A stretch of 64,000 bases of DNA from Rhodamnia argentea (taxonomy: Eukaryota > Streptophyta > Magnoliopsida > Myrtales > Myrtaceae). A program made the translations under genes and the position numbers. Below the pieces are notes generated by a model, which was given only the letters and a program-made list of their open reading frames with translations, did no database searches and had not been told where the DNA came from. Each line of letters begins with the position of its first letter. Position 1 is the stretch's first letter. Location: NCBI RefSeq assembly GCF_020921035.1, contig NC_063153.1:17670001-17734000 (forward strand), in the 5' to 3' direction. This document shows positions 1 through 11,785 of this stretch, piece by piece.

Positions 1-797
1 TGTAGAATGCAGAGTTCGTTCATGTAGTCTTCTCTAATAATATCTGGTCTGTTGGCAAGAACCTGAAAAAAAAAAAAGGGGGGAACAAAAATTCAGGGAA
101 AAGGGGATAAGACCACCAAACACGTACATATAATCAAGAACATATTCTGCAGCGGAAATACGACGAACCTGACCGGCTTTGATAAACGACGGCCCTAAGT
201 CACACAAGAGATTCCTAAGCTGCATGGCTCGAAAGGGAACAACCTCCTCGTCCCGTCCAACGAAACAATCATACGCGAGCGTGGACCAGTAGAAGCCCAA
301 GTTCCACACAATCTCGACTCCCCTCATGACGAGCGACAAGATTGCCCCTCTGGATTCCAAAACCTTGCTCCTCACCTAATTGCACAGGGCAGCGAACACA
401 TGCTTCGACCTCACATAAAGAGGACCCAAAATGACCGTACCATAACAAGTCCAGGACAAAAGAAAAGTACCATCTCAGGAGTGTACTTGCGAAAGGGCAC
501 GCAAACGCCGCGCTCGATGTCGAGCTGCTCCATGGCAGCGCTGGACTTGGTGAGCTGCAGAGAGCCGCCGCCGCCGCCGCCACTCCTTCTTACGGCTCGT
601 GACGTGGCGGGGCCGTCCAGTTCGACCGCCGCCGCTTTGCTGATGACAGCGAGAAGGGGGACGCGCGAAGCCGAGCTTCGATATGGGACTCGGGCGCATC
701 TTCTTCTTGCAGGAGAGAGAGAGCTCCGTCTGGGGTTCGAAGGAGGCCTGCACGGACCGGGAACGGAGCCGGAGGTGGAGCAGCAGGTCAACTCCAT
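1..797 (-). CDS. ABC1K6: ABC1-family atypical kinase, plastid type, 5' part (partial)
   Basis: Atypical (UbiB/ADCK-like) kinase of plastoglobules or thylakoids, where the family influences prenylquinone and stress metabolism. I read three exons: 797-471, 375-169 and 62-1, the last running off the window. The start is the first ATG in frame; a poly-T tract (poly-A in the sense strand) lies just upstream. About 75 basic, Ser/Arg/Pro-rich residues follow and look like a chloroplast transit peptide. Then come MEQLDIERGVCVPFRKY, the stretch VRSKVLESRGAILSLV, NLGFYWSTL and the hallmark LGPSFIKAGQ|VLANRPDII, which carries the KxGQ motif of ABC1 kinases. Both introns are GT-AG in phase 0. The wording matches my memory of Arabidopsis ABC1K6 (At3g24190) much better than other members. 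The catalytic loop and DFG lie outside the window, so activity cannot be judged. The family is certain and the exact paralogue likely. Confidence 0.9.
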
Positions 798-1074
798 TTT
801 CTTTTTCTTTTTTTTTTTTATTTTCGTTTCTTCTTCTGGTTTTGGAGTTACCGGCTCGGCTGGGTTGGGTTGGGTTGGGTCCGCTAGCAGACGGAAGGAG
901 TTGCGACGGGGAGGAGATTCGGATCCCCCAATTTCGAGATTCGGCTTCACGGAATCGACCGAAAGAAGAGAAGAAAGAGCAAAGAACGAAGCCCAGCCAC
1001 ATAATTAAATTCTCCATTTTGATGACGACATAATTCTTTGCGAAGTGGATAATAAATTATCCGCGGCGTGGGGC

Positions 1075-1235
1075 CAAGACACGTGGTGACATTGTGGGCC
1101 CCATTTCCTTTCGACCCACGTGAAACGCCAGCGGACGTGGCTTAATTGTTTTCATTGCGGGCCGGGCCGGCCCAACTCGGCCCATTACTAGGAGTGGGCC
1201 GCACTGTGTCCCATTATCCGGGCCAAGTTGACCCG
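1075..1235 (-). promoter_or_regulatory. Promoter cluster of G-boxes and site-II elements upstream of the ABC1K6-like gene
   Basis: Two perfect G-boxes (CACGTG) at 1080-1085 and 1117-1122 are followed by at least four TGGGCC/GGCCCA site-II type motifs between about 1094 and 1200, in an otherwise AT-rich neighbourhood. G-boxes bind bZIP and bHLH (PIF-type) factors in light and stress responses. Site-II motifs are typical of TCP-driven housekeeping and organelle-protein genes. The cluster lies 280-430 bp upstream of the ATG, which suits a plastid kinase gene. No TATA box was seen. Regulation is inferred from motifs only. Confidence 0.5.
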
Positions 1236-1587
1236 GACCAGCCTTCGCGTTAATTTCGAGCAGATCGTGCTTTGAATTGGGTTAAGCATGTAAAGCTTTC
1301 CGTTGAATCAGGAGAGAGCGTATGATAATTTATCTCACTCTCTCCCTCTCCACCTATCTCCTCCTTAAATCCCCAACAAACCTGATGGAGGATCCACCAA
1401 GTCGAACATCCTTGCACAATACAATACCTCCTATTCGTAAACACTCACTTACGATCCCCATTCGTAGACATGAACGTGAGCTAGAGATCTCGTGACTATG
1501 ACGGCGATGACCTCTAATATGACGAGCTATTGATCTAAATTGAGAGCTCGGGTTGTCATTGTTGCCACGAGCTCGACAGCCCATGCT

Positions 1588-1606
1588 TCTCTCTCTCTCT
1601 CTCTCT
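1588..1606. repeat. (TC)n microsatellite
   Basis: About nine to ten TC dinucleotides in intergenic DNA. Confidence 0.9.
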
Positions 1607-2038
1607 ATTATGCTTGTCTAGTTTCATTGTGTCAGCAAAAATTTGACCAACAAGAGAAAAAAATAAATGATACAACATATGGATCCTACCCATTTCAATA
1701 CACGGGGAAAAAATTGTCACGTCACTTAGTAAAGCTATTTCAATAAGAAATGACTTTATTAGGTGGTGAGTATCTCCTCCAATGTTGTGTCGTGTCTAAC
1801 ACTTTGACATGTAATCATCTTGTGATCGGCACTCCGTACATGCCAACGACATGAGAGTCCATCAACCCGACACGTCATTTCGACACATACGAGATCAATT
1901 TTAGGCATTTTTAATAAATTAAGGGTCAAAATATAAATCTATCACAATTATATATAATTAAGTCACATACGCAGCCAACCCTAATATTAATATACCCAAC
2001 TAGCAAAAAAAAAAAAAAATTAATCGTGAATCCCTAAT

Positions 2039-2101
2039 AAAAGAAGAAGAAAAAGAAGAAGAAGAAGAAGAATAAGAAGAACAAGAACAAGAATAAGAAA
2101 C
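2039..2101. repeat. Imperfect GAA/AAGAAG microsatellite
   Basis: Purine-only stretch built from GAA triplets with occasional T and C interruptions, preceded by a 14-base poly-A run. Long open frames over it on the minus strand are low-complexity artefacts. Confidence 0.85.
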
Positions 2102-5100
2102 TCACCGCTAATATAAAATAATTATCATGTATATATAAAAGTATATATTTAATATACAACGTGAGGAGGTAGCAGGGTGGGGACCCAAGAGGAGGGAGTA
2201 GGGTTTTGCAACTCGCACACAGCACTTAACGTGCATAACGTGGCTTGTATAATACTAATAGAATAGGATATGATAAAATCAAACAAAAAATATTTATATA
2301 CAATATTTTTCAACGTGTCAGAATTCTTTATTCTTTTAAAAATAACGTGCCGGCGTGTCGTGTCACATGTCACGTATCGTGTGTCGGTGTCGATGTTACT
2401 TAGTCTTTTCTTATCTTATCCAATCTAGTTTGCCATATAAGCATAATCTCAAGCCTCAACAAACGGTGAAGAGCACGTAAAGAGCCAGTTCGATCCGTTT
2501 TCTAGACTTCTCGTGTGTCACGTTTACGTAATTGGGAACGGGGGCGGAGGAACTCTTTAGCCGTCGCTAAGGGACATCCCACCCATTATTTAACATATAC
2601 TTTGGATCCATCAATCCGCACGAATGTCTCCCTCCCCGCCGGAAGATGGGAATCCCATCATTATTGAATTGGATTAATTAATTAATCGATAATACGCATA
2701 CATAGATGCTTCTATTAATGATGAGTATAATACTCGTCTCCTTACGTGCTCCCTTTACATAAGAATACATCATATAATAAGATGTATTGATTATTAGAAA
2801 ATTGATAATGTAATAGTCTTCGGGTGACTGTTAGACTACCAAAAAACTGTTTTGGGCCACGAAAAATTAATTAAAAAAAGTTATTATGGGATCTAATTTT
2901 TTAAAAATTTGTAACTCACAATATACTGTTATTCTCATAATCATTCAAAAATTGTTTCTATTGTTAGCTAAGTGCGTAATTATCCGATCCCCAAAAAGTT
3001 GTTTTTTTTTTTTTTAAAACCCTCTTGGCGATATTATTCCCCTACAATTGAGGTGCATTGATCATGGAAAAGTCACTTCTTGTGGCAATCCAAGATATGG
3101 CGTGGATCCGATTGCCTTGGGCTAATTACTTTGGTGTTATCTATCCCTTAAGCTTTGCTTTTGCGACTCCTGAAAGACAATCTCGAGCCGACCTCCATTT
3201 ATGCTGCCTACTTTTCTCCTTGATTCCTCGCGTGCCACCGAATTCAATATTACATGGCTTTTGTACAACATTCCCTCGCGCAAATATCCATTAAAATACA
3301 CACACACACATATGTATGTATGGCTTTTGTACGTATACGAGCTTGTAATGACCTAAAATTTTTCATTTCCCCAAGTTTTGTAAATGTTTTAGTTTTAATG
3401 GAATCAAGAGGAATTTTGCCTTTGACTCCCCCTTCCAAAAAAAAAGGGGAATTTCCTCTAATTTACCTCAAAATTTTCTTGCGACACCAAAAATCACAAA
3501 CTTATACACCTGTGACACATTTATCTCCAATTATTTTTCTGTAACACCAAAATTCCAAACTTGTAAGCATGTGATATATTCACCCAAAAAATTAGGATAA
3601 CCGTGTCGTAGTGGACATAGTTTATGATTTTGGTGGTACTTTCCCTTAATTATTATATATATATAATATATATATGACTCGATTGAAATTAATTTGCATT
3701 TGGGACCGGCCATTTCGCGAACGTTATTTTACTATTAAAGATGGATTGGCGGCCAGTATAATTGTAAGAACACCACACGTGTACTTGGCTCTCATTGGTC
3801 AATTTTGGACACGTGTAGCTCCATCTCATGCCATCTCAACCGTTGGTCTCCTGGCTCAGTTTTTTTTTTTTTTTGGGTCGAAATATCCAGGCTCAGGTTG
3901 ATCGGAAGCAAATTAGATCAAGTCAGACAGAGAAGATAAAACCCTACCAATTGACCGATTTTCTCTCTCACACACATACACGAAACCTCTTGTCTCGGCC
4001 ACCTCTCTCTTGTGCACTTCCAAATCTATGTGTTCAAGTGGAATTCGAAGTGAACAAAATGTTGCAAATCCATTCAAATTCATGCGACATTAATTTTTGA
4101 TAAGAAAGGAAAAGAAAGAATGCATCAAAACCACATGGATGCATAACTTAAAACTTCCAGGAAAAGAAACCCCTGATCTATCTATCTCCACATAAAAGGG
4201 GTCTAAGTCCTATGGGCGGTCCTTAGAGACTGACTAAACCTCAAAATGTGAAAACGTGCTCGCTATCCAGTTTGTGCAAAAAGTTCCCCTTCTTGCTATC
4301 CACAATTTCAGTCTCGGGCTATAATGAAGCTAAATGATGAAGATTTCGAGAGCAATCACGGATGACAGATTTGATGTTGAGTTATTCTTATTTTGATTTA
4401 ATTTTGCTTGTTATCTAAGTTGTTTGAGTTGTTTCCACTTGACTTTATTTGTTAAAAGTATGTATGATTGTCTCTCTACTGATGAAATTCCGTCAAGGGA
4501 AAATTCACAAATCATCTGGGATTCTCTCGTTTGTCTTTGCTTGGAACAATACCACACACTCGAGTCATCCATTCTCGCAAAATGACCTTTCTTAACCCCA
4601 TCTGGGAGTTGGCACTACGGCATTGGGAATTGGCTCAATGATTCTGAATCACATTTTGTAATCGATTGCTGGAAGGGCCAAGAAAATCCTGGTTGAGAAA
4701 AAAAAAAAAGAAGAAAAAAAAAGAAAAAGGGAAGTTTCTCCCATCTGGACGACGCCACAAACCATGTCGCTGTCCAAATGAAGTTGGGAAAGTTGACAAA
4801 ACAAGAGGACCAGACCAGAATGCAGGCTTGAGTGGGAACAAGGCCAGGCAAGGTGAGCCCCATCTGCATGGCTAAAGGTGTGCAAGAACGTCGTATGTCA
4901 CTCCTCCGCACGAGGAGGGGGCGTGGCGTCTCTCTCTCTCTACCAAAATGAGATGGAACCGGTCCTAAGCTTTCAGTTCCTTTCCTTTTTCCCGGGGATG
5001 GACTAGAATCTTGCTAGCAAGGCTCTGCAATAATCCATGGAACGAGGTTAGGCTAAAACGATGATGGCTCCAAAGGTCTGTAGGTGGAGGACCAAACGAC

Positions 5101-6473
5101 CCATGTGGTGAAATGGAGTCGCAACGTGAAGAGTGGTCCTTGCTGATTGGACTTGACTCTACGCTTCAAGAATGTGATTTCTTGATGGCGACCGGGAATG
5201 AGTCGTTCACATTCACTTTCTTCTTCGGATGGTTCGAGGTTCTCATCAGTACGCTTTGATTAGCTGCAAAGATCATGGACAGATCAGTTTTGTATCCTCT
5301 TTTACTTTAGTTAAGATAAAAAGTAGTAAAAGTAAGAATCTCTATAATCCTCAGAGATCCTATAGGAAGAGTTGCTTTGCTTTACTCCAAGAAACAAACC
5401 CTCGTGCCTAAAAGATAGTAGAAAAGTTGTACATCTCTAGAAGTTAGTATCGGATGGCGGCACGGCACGGACATGCATTTTGTAGCTTTCCCAAAATTCT
5501 CGACAAACGTCAATAAATATGATAACTACTTATGATGCTCTAATTTCCTTCTAGTTTAAGTTTCTGAAATCACAAAAAGGTTTGACACGATATTAGAAAT
5601 ACAAATCAAGAATTAAACTTATCATACTCTTTCTTAGTGTTGGTTTTCGTTCATTAATTTGGAAAAAAAAAACACTATATGTATCATTGGTCCGAGAGCT
5701 AGATTTCTACGAACGATTTGAAAATAGATATGTCAAATTATGTGACATGCTCCGAGAAGTTAGAAATACGATCTATGCATTTACACGCTCGCACGCAATT
5801 TGCAATACCGATTTTATATAAAGCTTTTGCTAGTGTACTTAACGTTAATTATGTATGGACTATACAGAGTATTATGTACGATAGTGAGTTTTCTTGGCCC
5901 CACGAGCTTCCTACTGGGGATAACCTAACTAGTAGAGATGCTTGTAAAAATTTATTGCATAGTGATTAAATTCTGTCCTTATCACGGAATCTCTCAATGA
6001 GACAAAGCCTTTCTTTCAAAAGGACTATTGCCACTTCTAACGTTAAGGCCTTTATTGTCGTTATTTTATGTTGGTGTCCAATGATGAGCGAGCAACGAAG
6101 AATCAAATCCCCTTGTTAGTTCCCAAACCACTAGCACTTAACCAAACTACACGATAAATATCTCCCCCAATCCCTTCACGTGGACTTCTCGTGACGTGAG
6201 TGGGTGTCTCCCGCCACGTCATTTAATCTTCATTATCAATCTTGCTTGGGGGGAAAATTCCCCCCAATTCTTCCTAATTAATATATTTCCCCGGAAAAAG
6301 ATTCCCATTAAAGATTTCTAAAGGGCAAAAGAAAAGCCGCACAGCATGAGATTCTCCCAAACCCAACCGAGGAATAATAGTGTGCCCCGACACGCTCTCT
6401 TATGTTTCAATTGATTAGAACCCAATTTGGACCCACGATGTCTTGATTCTATACCCCCCCCCAAAAAAAAGCT

Positions 6474-6480
6474 TATATAA
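6474..6480 (+). promoter_or_regulatory. TATA box of the FPF1-like gene
   Basis: TATATAA lies about 135 bp upstream of the ATG at 6614. This is a normal spacing if transcription starts near 6505-6510 with a 5' leader of roughly 100 nt. Confidence 0.7.
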
Positions 6481-6613
6481 ACCCGCCAACACCCTCACCA
6501 TCTACGTACCGCAAGAGACTAGCTAGTCCTACATAAGTCTCATTCTTGCAATCTAAAGAAAAAAAGAATCTTACTCCAACCAAGAAAAAAAAAAAACTTT
6601 CGGGTGCGGAAGA

Positions 6614-6955
6614 ATGTCGGGGGTTTGGGTGTTCAAGAATGGAGTGTACCGTTTGGTCGAGAACCCGCAGGCAGAGGGTTTGGATGGGAGGCAGGCGAGC
6701 CCCCGTAGGAAGGTGTTAGTGCACTTGCCGAGCGGGGAGGAGATATCTTCCTACTCGTCGCTGGAGCAAATCTTGAGGGGATTGGGATGGGAGAGGTACC
6801 ACGGCCGGGGAGATGCCGACCTCATACGGTTCCACAAGCACAACTCCATCGACCTCATCTCTCTCCCCCGCGACTTCTCCAAGTTCAGCTCCGTCCACAT
6901 GTACGACATTGTCATCAAGAACCCCAACATCTTCCACGTCCAAGACCGCTCTTGA
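6614..6955 (+). CDS. FPF1: Flowering-promoting factor 1-like protein
   Basis: Small protein of the FPF1/FLP family, which promotes the floral transition and gibberellin-linked growth in Arabidopsis and relatives; its biochemical role is unknown. The single exon encodes 113 residues, the usual family size (about 110), and no intron is needed. The N-terminus [18 protein letters not shown], the central [10 protein letters not shown] and [14 protein letters not shown], and the C-terminal [13 protein letters not shown] are the family signatures in the expected order. The ATG at 6614 is the first in frame, lies downstream of a TATA box and gives the canonical MSGVWVF start. The gene is GC-richer than its surroundings. 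It stands alone, but lies on the CRY3 side of a block that is colinear with Arabidopsis At5g24860-At5g24800, which supports orthology to FPF1 rather than to an unrelated paralogue. Confidence 0.95.
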   Translation: MSGVWVFKNGVYRLVENPQAEGLDGRQASPRRKVLVHLPSGEEISSYSSLEQILRGLGWERYHGRGDADLIRFHKHNSIDLISLPRDFSKFSSVHMYDIVIKNPNIFHVQDRS

Positions 6956-8162
6956 TCCGTTGGTCCCGAGCCCCTCTTCGAGTTGGTCTCATGCTATGAT
7001 TATCATGTGTCTTAGACGTTTCTCTTTCCACGCTCATATGTATTTTCTCTTTTCAAACTCTCAAGTCTTTCCTTCAGTCCATTCGTGTGTGCTTGGGTGC
7101 AGGGTTTCCAGTGAGATTTGTTCTCCATGTATTGTCCTTTGTTACTTTGCTTCTTCTCTGAATAATATTGTGAGTGATAGTGCCTATACATACTCTTCTT
7201 TTTTTTTTTTTTGGTCTCATTCTACAAAATTTTCTAGCTCACTATACACTTGCATGCAAAAAGCTGATGATGTCCTCTTCCCAAATAATATTCGTCTTCA
7301 CGAAAGTAAAGAAAGCCCCGAATCTTAATCATGGAGTCTCCACGTACTCTCGCGGTACCATTAGATTAAAAGCTAAGGCTGGGAAAATCAATTGTTGTCT
7401 TATTGTAGAAATACAGCAAATTAGTACCCAAAACAAGCAAAACAAGAAAATGCAAAGCGACGAAAAAAGAAAGAATGTGGGACATGACTTGACTGCCAAA
7501 TCTAGCACGAAGCAAGATTCATGGGAAAAGTAGTAGTTTGTCTGCACGTGTGAAAACGTGAAACCTTTGTCCTGAAAATCGCTTCTTTCTTTCTTTCTTT
7601 CTTTCCGAACACATCACTTTCTGTAACAAGCTTCCACTGCGAGGGGATCTTCTATCACCCTTCTTCCTTCAAAACGTGCGATTCATGATGCATAGTAAAA
7701 CAGGTGCTGCACAGGATCATTTCATTGATGATGAGGTAAACAGTACTAATACCAACGTACAGCTCACTAGAAATACAAACGCTAAGGCATGATCTGAATG
7801 TTTATCTATTCAAGAGCATGGCAGACGCTCCATATAATATGCTTCTTGCACTTTCATGTTGTTGTGTATTTACTTTGCATTAATTGCAGTACAAATAGGC
7901 GGGAATTGAGGAAATAAATGGGATGGCTACATGCACGTACTTAATGAAGTGTTACAATCAAGGATTGAAGAATTATCACACGAATCGTCCGAACATTATT
8001 TGTACATCAGACTTAGCCTTGTGATCGCTAGAGATCCTTATTGAGAGAAAGCCAGCATGTCACAGATTCTAGGGTTCTTGTTCTTGATATTCTCCGAAGT
8101 GGGATGAGACTCCTCATTTTTCGGTCAAACGTAGGATCTCAAGACATAGGTACAAATAGCGT
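6956..8162. other. Intergenic downstream of the FPF1-like gene
   Basis: Probable 3' UTR with an AATAAT-type signal near 7160, a poly-T run at 7199-7212 and a (CTTT)n microsatellite at 7584-7605. No coding signal beyond short frames. Confidence 0.6.
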
Positions 8163-8267
8163 GTGATAGAATAACTAAATATAAAGTCATGCCTTCATCT
8201 AACAACTTAAACTTTTAAAACAATTAACAACTTGGTATCACGACTTTATATTTAATTATTCAATCAC
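8163..8267. repeat. Inverted repeat, 29-bp arms, likely old LTR fragments
   Basis: The arms 8163-8191 and 8239-8267 are reverse complements with 3 mismatches in 29, separated by 47 bp. The left arm plus part of the spacer (about 8163-8230) also resembles, in inverted orientation, 14060-14125 on the far side of the LTR element. The words (Taagctgttagatgaa, cgactttatatttaattatt) are ones I associate with LTR ends of plant retrotransposons, so these are probably fragments of a separate, older LTR family. Confidence 0.6.
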
Positions 8268-8303
8268 TCTCCCTTACACTTAGATGATCATTTTGCCAAG
8301 TAT

Positions 8304-9847
8304 TGTGGCGTCCCACACCGCGTACACCTCATTAGGAAGGCTTTCCAAAACCTCGCTCTCTTTTTTTAATTAATCTTTTTTCTTAATCAGAGTAACTAGC
8401 ATATGCGAAAGCTTTAATAAAAAACAATTAAGCAGGGCGGCCATACGGGCACAAGTGCATATCAAACAAAAACATTCAATCGATAGGCACTCCTAATCAA
8501 AGGGTATGGCCTTTCATGATTTCACTAATCAGATATCACACACCTCAAACAACAACAGTCTTATTCATAACTCGTTTATTTCAACCTCACCATCCACTCT
8601 TTGTTACATGTTTATATAGCTATTCACTTTATTTTCAACATTTACATGGGAGGAGTACAATAGAGAGCAATCTACTCCGGATTTACAGCATCATCATACA
8701 CAGCCTCCAAGACTCCAACCATCTTGGGCTAGCTCATCTGGAAAATGATTAATTGACGGGAGTAAGCTGAAGCTCCTCCGCAAGTAAGATTCCTAAGCCA
8801 AATGACTAGACCATCCATAGAATCGCAGGATTGCAAACAAAGTTCCCACGACATAATCCAAGGTATCCAAAAAGGATAGAATCTCGTAGTCAAATCAGAA
8901 TCCAATGATAGAATCAATTATAATCCAATGATAAACTAAATCAGAGTCATAAATACCATAAATCGAGATCTATTGAACAAGAATCTAGGATACTCAATGA
9001 TAGAATTTCAGATTTTCAGAATATCCAAATCAGGCTATCATAGCCATAACATATCGGCAAATAATGCTCACAATAGCAAAACCATAGACGATATAGTAAT
9101 AAGGACTAGAAATCTACTTGCATCAACTAAGTAAGAAATCAAATAGACGGATGTATGAACGAGTGACCGAACGGCTAGACGAATCGCCGGATGGCCAAAG
9201 GTGGTCACGGCTTGAGGTGGCGCAACTAAGGTGGCGCGCGGCTAGGCGGTCGCGGCTTGGGCGACGGCAATGAACGGCCGAGCGGCGCATGGCCAGCGGC
9301 GAACGACGATGATGGTCGCAAGCTAAGGCAATCGGACGGCCAGCATAATTCCGGCAAAGCAATGACAGATTTTCCGATTAATGCTGCTTAATAAACTGAC
9401 GGCGGTTTCTATTTATAATGGTTCAGCCAGTAGCTTATAGCAATTTACGATTTGTCGTGCTTGTCGTGTCAGCAAGTTGGTCCGCTCATAGCTAAACCAG
9501 AACGTGACACATGCACGTGTGCATGACATGTATCTAGTCGCTTCATGTTGCGGTGGCACGTGGCAGCCATGTGTCCAAGTTGGCGCCGCTCATGACACAT
9601 GGCCCTCTGCATGTCCACATGCGGCCCAACCCAAATTCGGTCTCCGGGTGTTTCAACTTCATACATACTTGACCCGATGGGACCTAATTCCAATATATCA
9701 TGTTCCTAAAAACAACATCGCGTCCATAATAAATCAATAAAAACACCCGGGAGTTCGGATAAAAATATCCTCATTACTTAATCCAATGATCCGAACTCAT
9801 TATTTTCTAATTCACCATTTAAGCAGGTGGAGGTTTTCGGGTCATCA
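8304..9847 (-). repeat. 3' LTR of the retrotransposon
   Basis: Left copy of the long repeat. It aligns end to end with 11786-13345, including a GC-rich segment rich in gcggc/cggcg words near 9190-9310. It ends at TCATCA on the plus strand, directly before the polypurine tract. Confidence 0.8.
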
Positions 9848-11765
9848 TAGTCCTTCCCACCTTAGAAAATTTCATCCTCGAAATTTCAATCTTATTCCTC
9901 CTAAATGAGGACATCCTTATGGTGAATTTCTTTTCACTCAATCATGTGGCTATGCTTCTCTGCGTATTCTTATCCCCATTGCCACATCTTGCTATCTTAA
10001 TCTATAAACAGTGTCATCATTGACCTCAATCAATTTGGCAACAACCATTCAATTCTTTTATATATTTTAGTCATATACTTTCCAATTCCACCCTTAATTC
10101 CACGATCCGCCAATTCATATGGCTTTAATCACTTTCATAACCCGCCAATTCAAATGGCGTCAATATTCAATAGGGGACTTACCCGCGCCCTATATCTCAT
10201 AACATCCAGGCATGCATAATCCTCTGCCAATCATGATGCCGGTTCCATATGCCAAGCCGTTGTTCTATTGGTTACAGTGAAAAATATCATCATTTCACAA
10301 TCAAATAATACATCCCTCGAGTACGGGATCTTGTCCGGCAAAAACCTTGAAGGCATTACTACTACATTCCTCGAGTACATGATCTTCTCCGACAAAAACG
10401 TCGGAGGCATCACAAGAGACTTTCACTAATCACCACCAGGCATATCAAACATTTCTTGCCAATGGCATCTCAACTTTCGGTTACCATGCTTTATTCCAAG
10501 TTTCAATGCCATGTTTATAGTTTCAATTTTAGACTTTTCGTACTTCATTTCAAAATCAATGCAAAACATAAAAAACAATGCAACCTAGCTTTCGAAAGTC
10601 ATTTCATTTTATAAGCGTAAAACACTTTCTAAATTCGAAAGCATTTCAATCCAAAATTGAGAACGTTCTGAAATCTGAAAACACTTTGGGTTTTAAAAGC
10701 TTAAAAATCAACTAAGATTTTCATAATAGTTTCGATATATAATCGAGAATGATATCGGATCTAGCACAATACTTAGACCACTCTTTTAATAGACCACTTG
10801 GTTCATACCTGTCCCCCCGCCATCTGCTTCGCAATGACAAGCGTAATAGCCCATTATACGTGTCTTATTTCTGCCTCGATGTACACTCCCGAGCTGGACA
10901 AACAGATCGGGTTGCTACGGTTCATCTTGTCCCCCAGCCACTTGGTTACGAGATAACAACAAGAGCCGCCCATTATACGAGTCTTATCTCTGTCTCGACA
11001 TACATTCCCGAGTTGGTTCCAAGTCGGGTTGCACTGTTTATCCCCAAGTTATACACATATAGAGTAAATCCCGTTTCCACATGTCCCATACAATGCTTCC
11101 GCAGTTTGTAAGTATCTCGCTAGCTCGTCCCATATCAAGGCGACGATTTTCAAATCCGATATAAAAACAATAACCATGGATGCATTTTTTCAAACTCAAT
11201 GATTTTTTATGTAATTAAATCCGTGCAATGCATGTTATCCAATTTTTAAACCGGACATCTCAAGAATCCATCTCTTAAGCCTAACTATATCCATTGAGTA
11301 CTCATCTCACATCAAAGATCAACAGATTAGATTCATCTATGTCACTTGATCACTTTCATATCAACCATGTTCCTTATCATTCAATATTAATCTCTAAATT
11401 CCATCAAACATCTAACATAGATTCAAGCCTATAATCCATAAAATCAATTGCCTTATTCCAAATCCTCCTCAATCACGTATTGAGAACTACTCATCAATTT
11501 CAGCAATTCAAACTTAAAAGTAAATCTCAATAACTTCACTAGAGACAAACAATTGCCGTTAGAATCTATAGTCCAATCCAGTTGATCATCTTGCTATATC
11601 CATAAATAATCACGATAATCATCAAACTTAGGTAGTAATCAACATAATCTCATAAGTAACACATGCTACTTGCCCTAACAAATACAATCACATGAACTCG
11701 TAATTTTATACACGTGCGTATCTATCAAATACTTCAACTAGCGCACCTTATCACTCCATGTTTTG

Positions 11766-11777
11766 GCTCTGATACCA
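11766..11777 (-). other. Primer binding site (initiator-Met tRNA type)
   Basis: GCTCTGATACCA on the plus strand is TGGTATCAGAGC on the minus strand, the standard plant iMet primer binding site. It lies 8 bases inside the 5' LTR and fixes the element's orientation. Confidence 0.85.
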
Positions 11778-11785
11778 AAAGAGGA

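Larger units (their letters stand above)
1236..6470. other. Intergenic, AT-rich, no gene recognised
   Basis: Apart from the microsatellites listed separately there are many homopolymer runs (poly-A near 2010, poly-T near 3005 and 3860, an A/G tract near 4700). Both strands hold only short frames without recognisable domains. A G-box lies at 6177-6182, about 430 bp upstream of the FPF1-like ATG. I see no RNA gene and no clear transposon ends. Confidence 0.6.

Noticed and set aside
400-1033. Overlapping open frames on both strands (up to about 200 codons) opposite the ABC1K6-like first exon
   Set aside because: They are shadows of GC-rich coding and promoter DNA with no domain; the minus-strand reading gives a clear ABC1K protein.
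4615-4911. Three overlapping minus-strand frames with poly-Phe
   Set aside because: The length comes from an A/G-rich low-complexity tract; no family resemblance and no splice pattern.
8516-8752. 78-codon plus-strand frame with a similar partner at 11998-12233
   Set aside because: The similarity is explained by the two LTR copies; the frame runs antisense to the element and has no known domain.
10749-11111. 120-codon frame inside the LTR element
   Set aside because: On the opposite strand to the element and without any gag- or pol-like motif.
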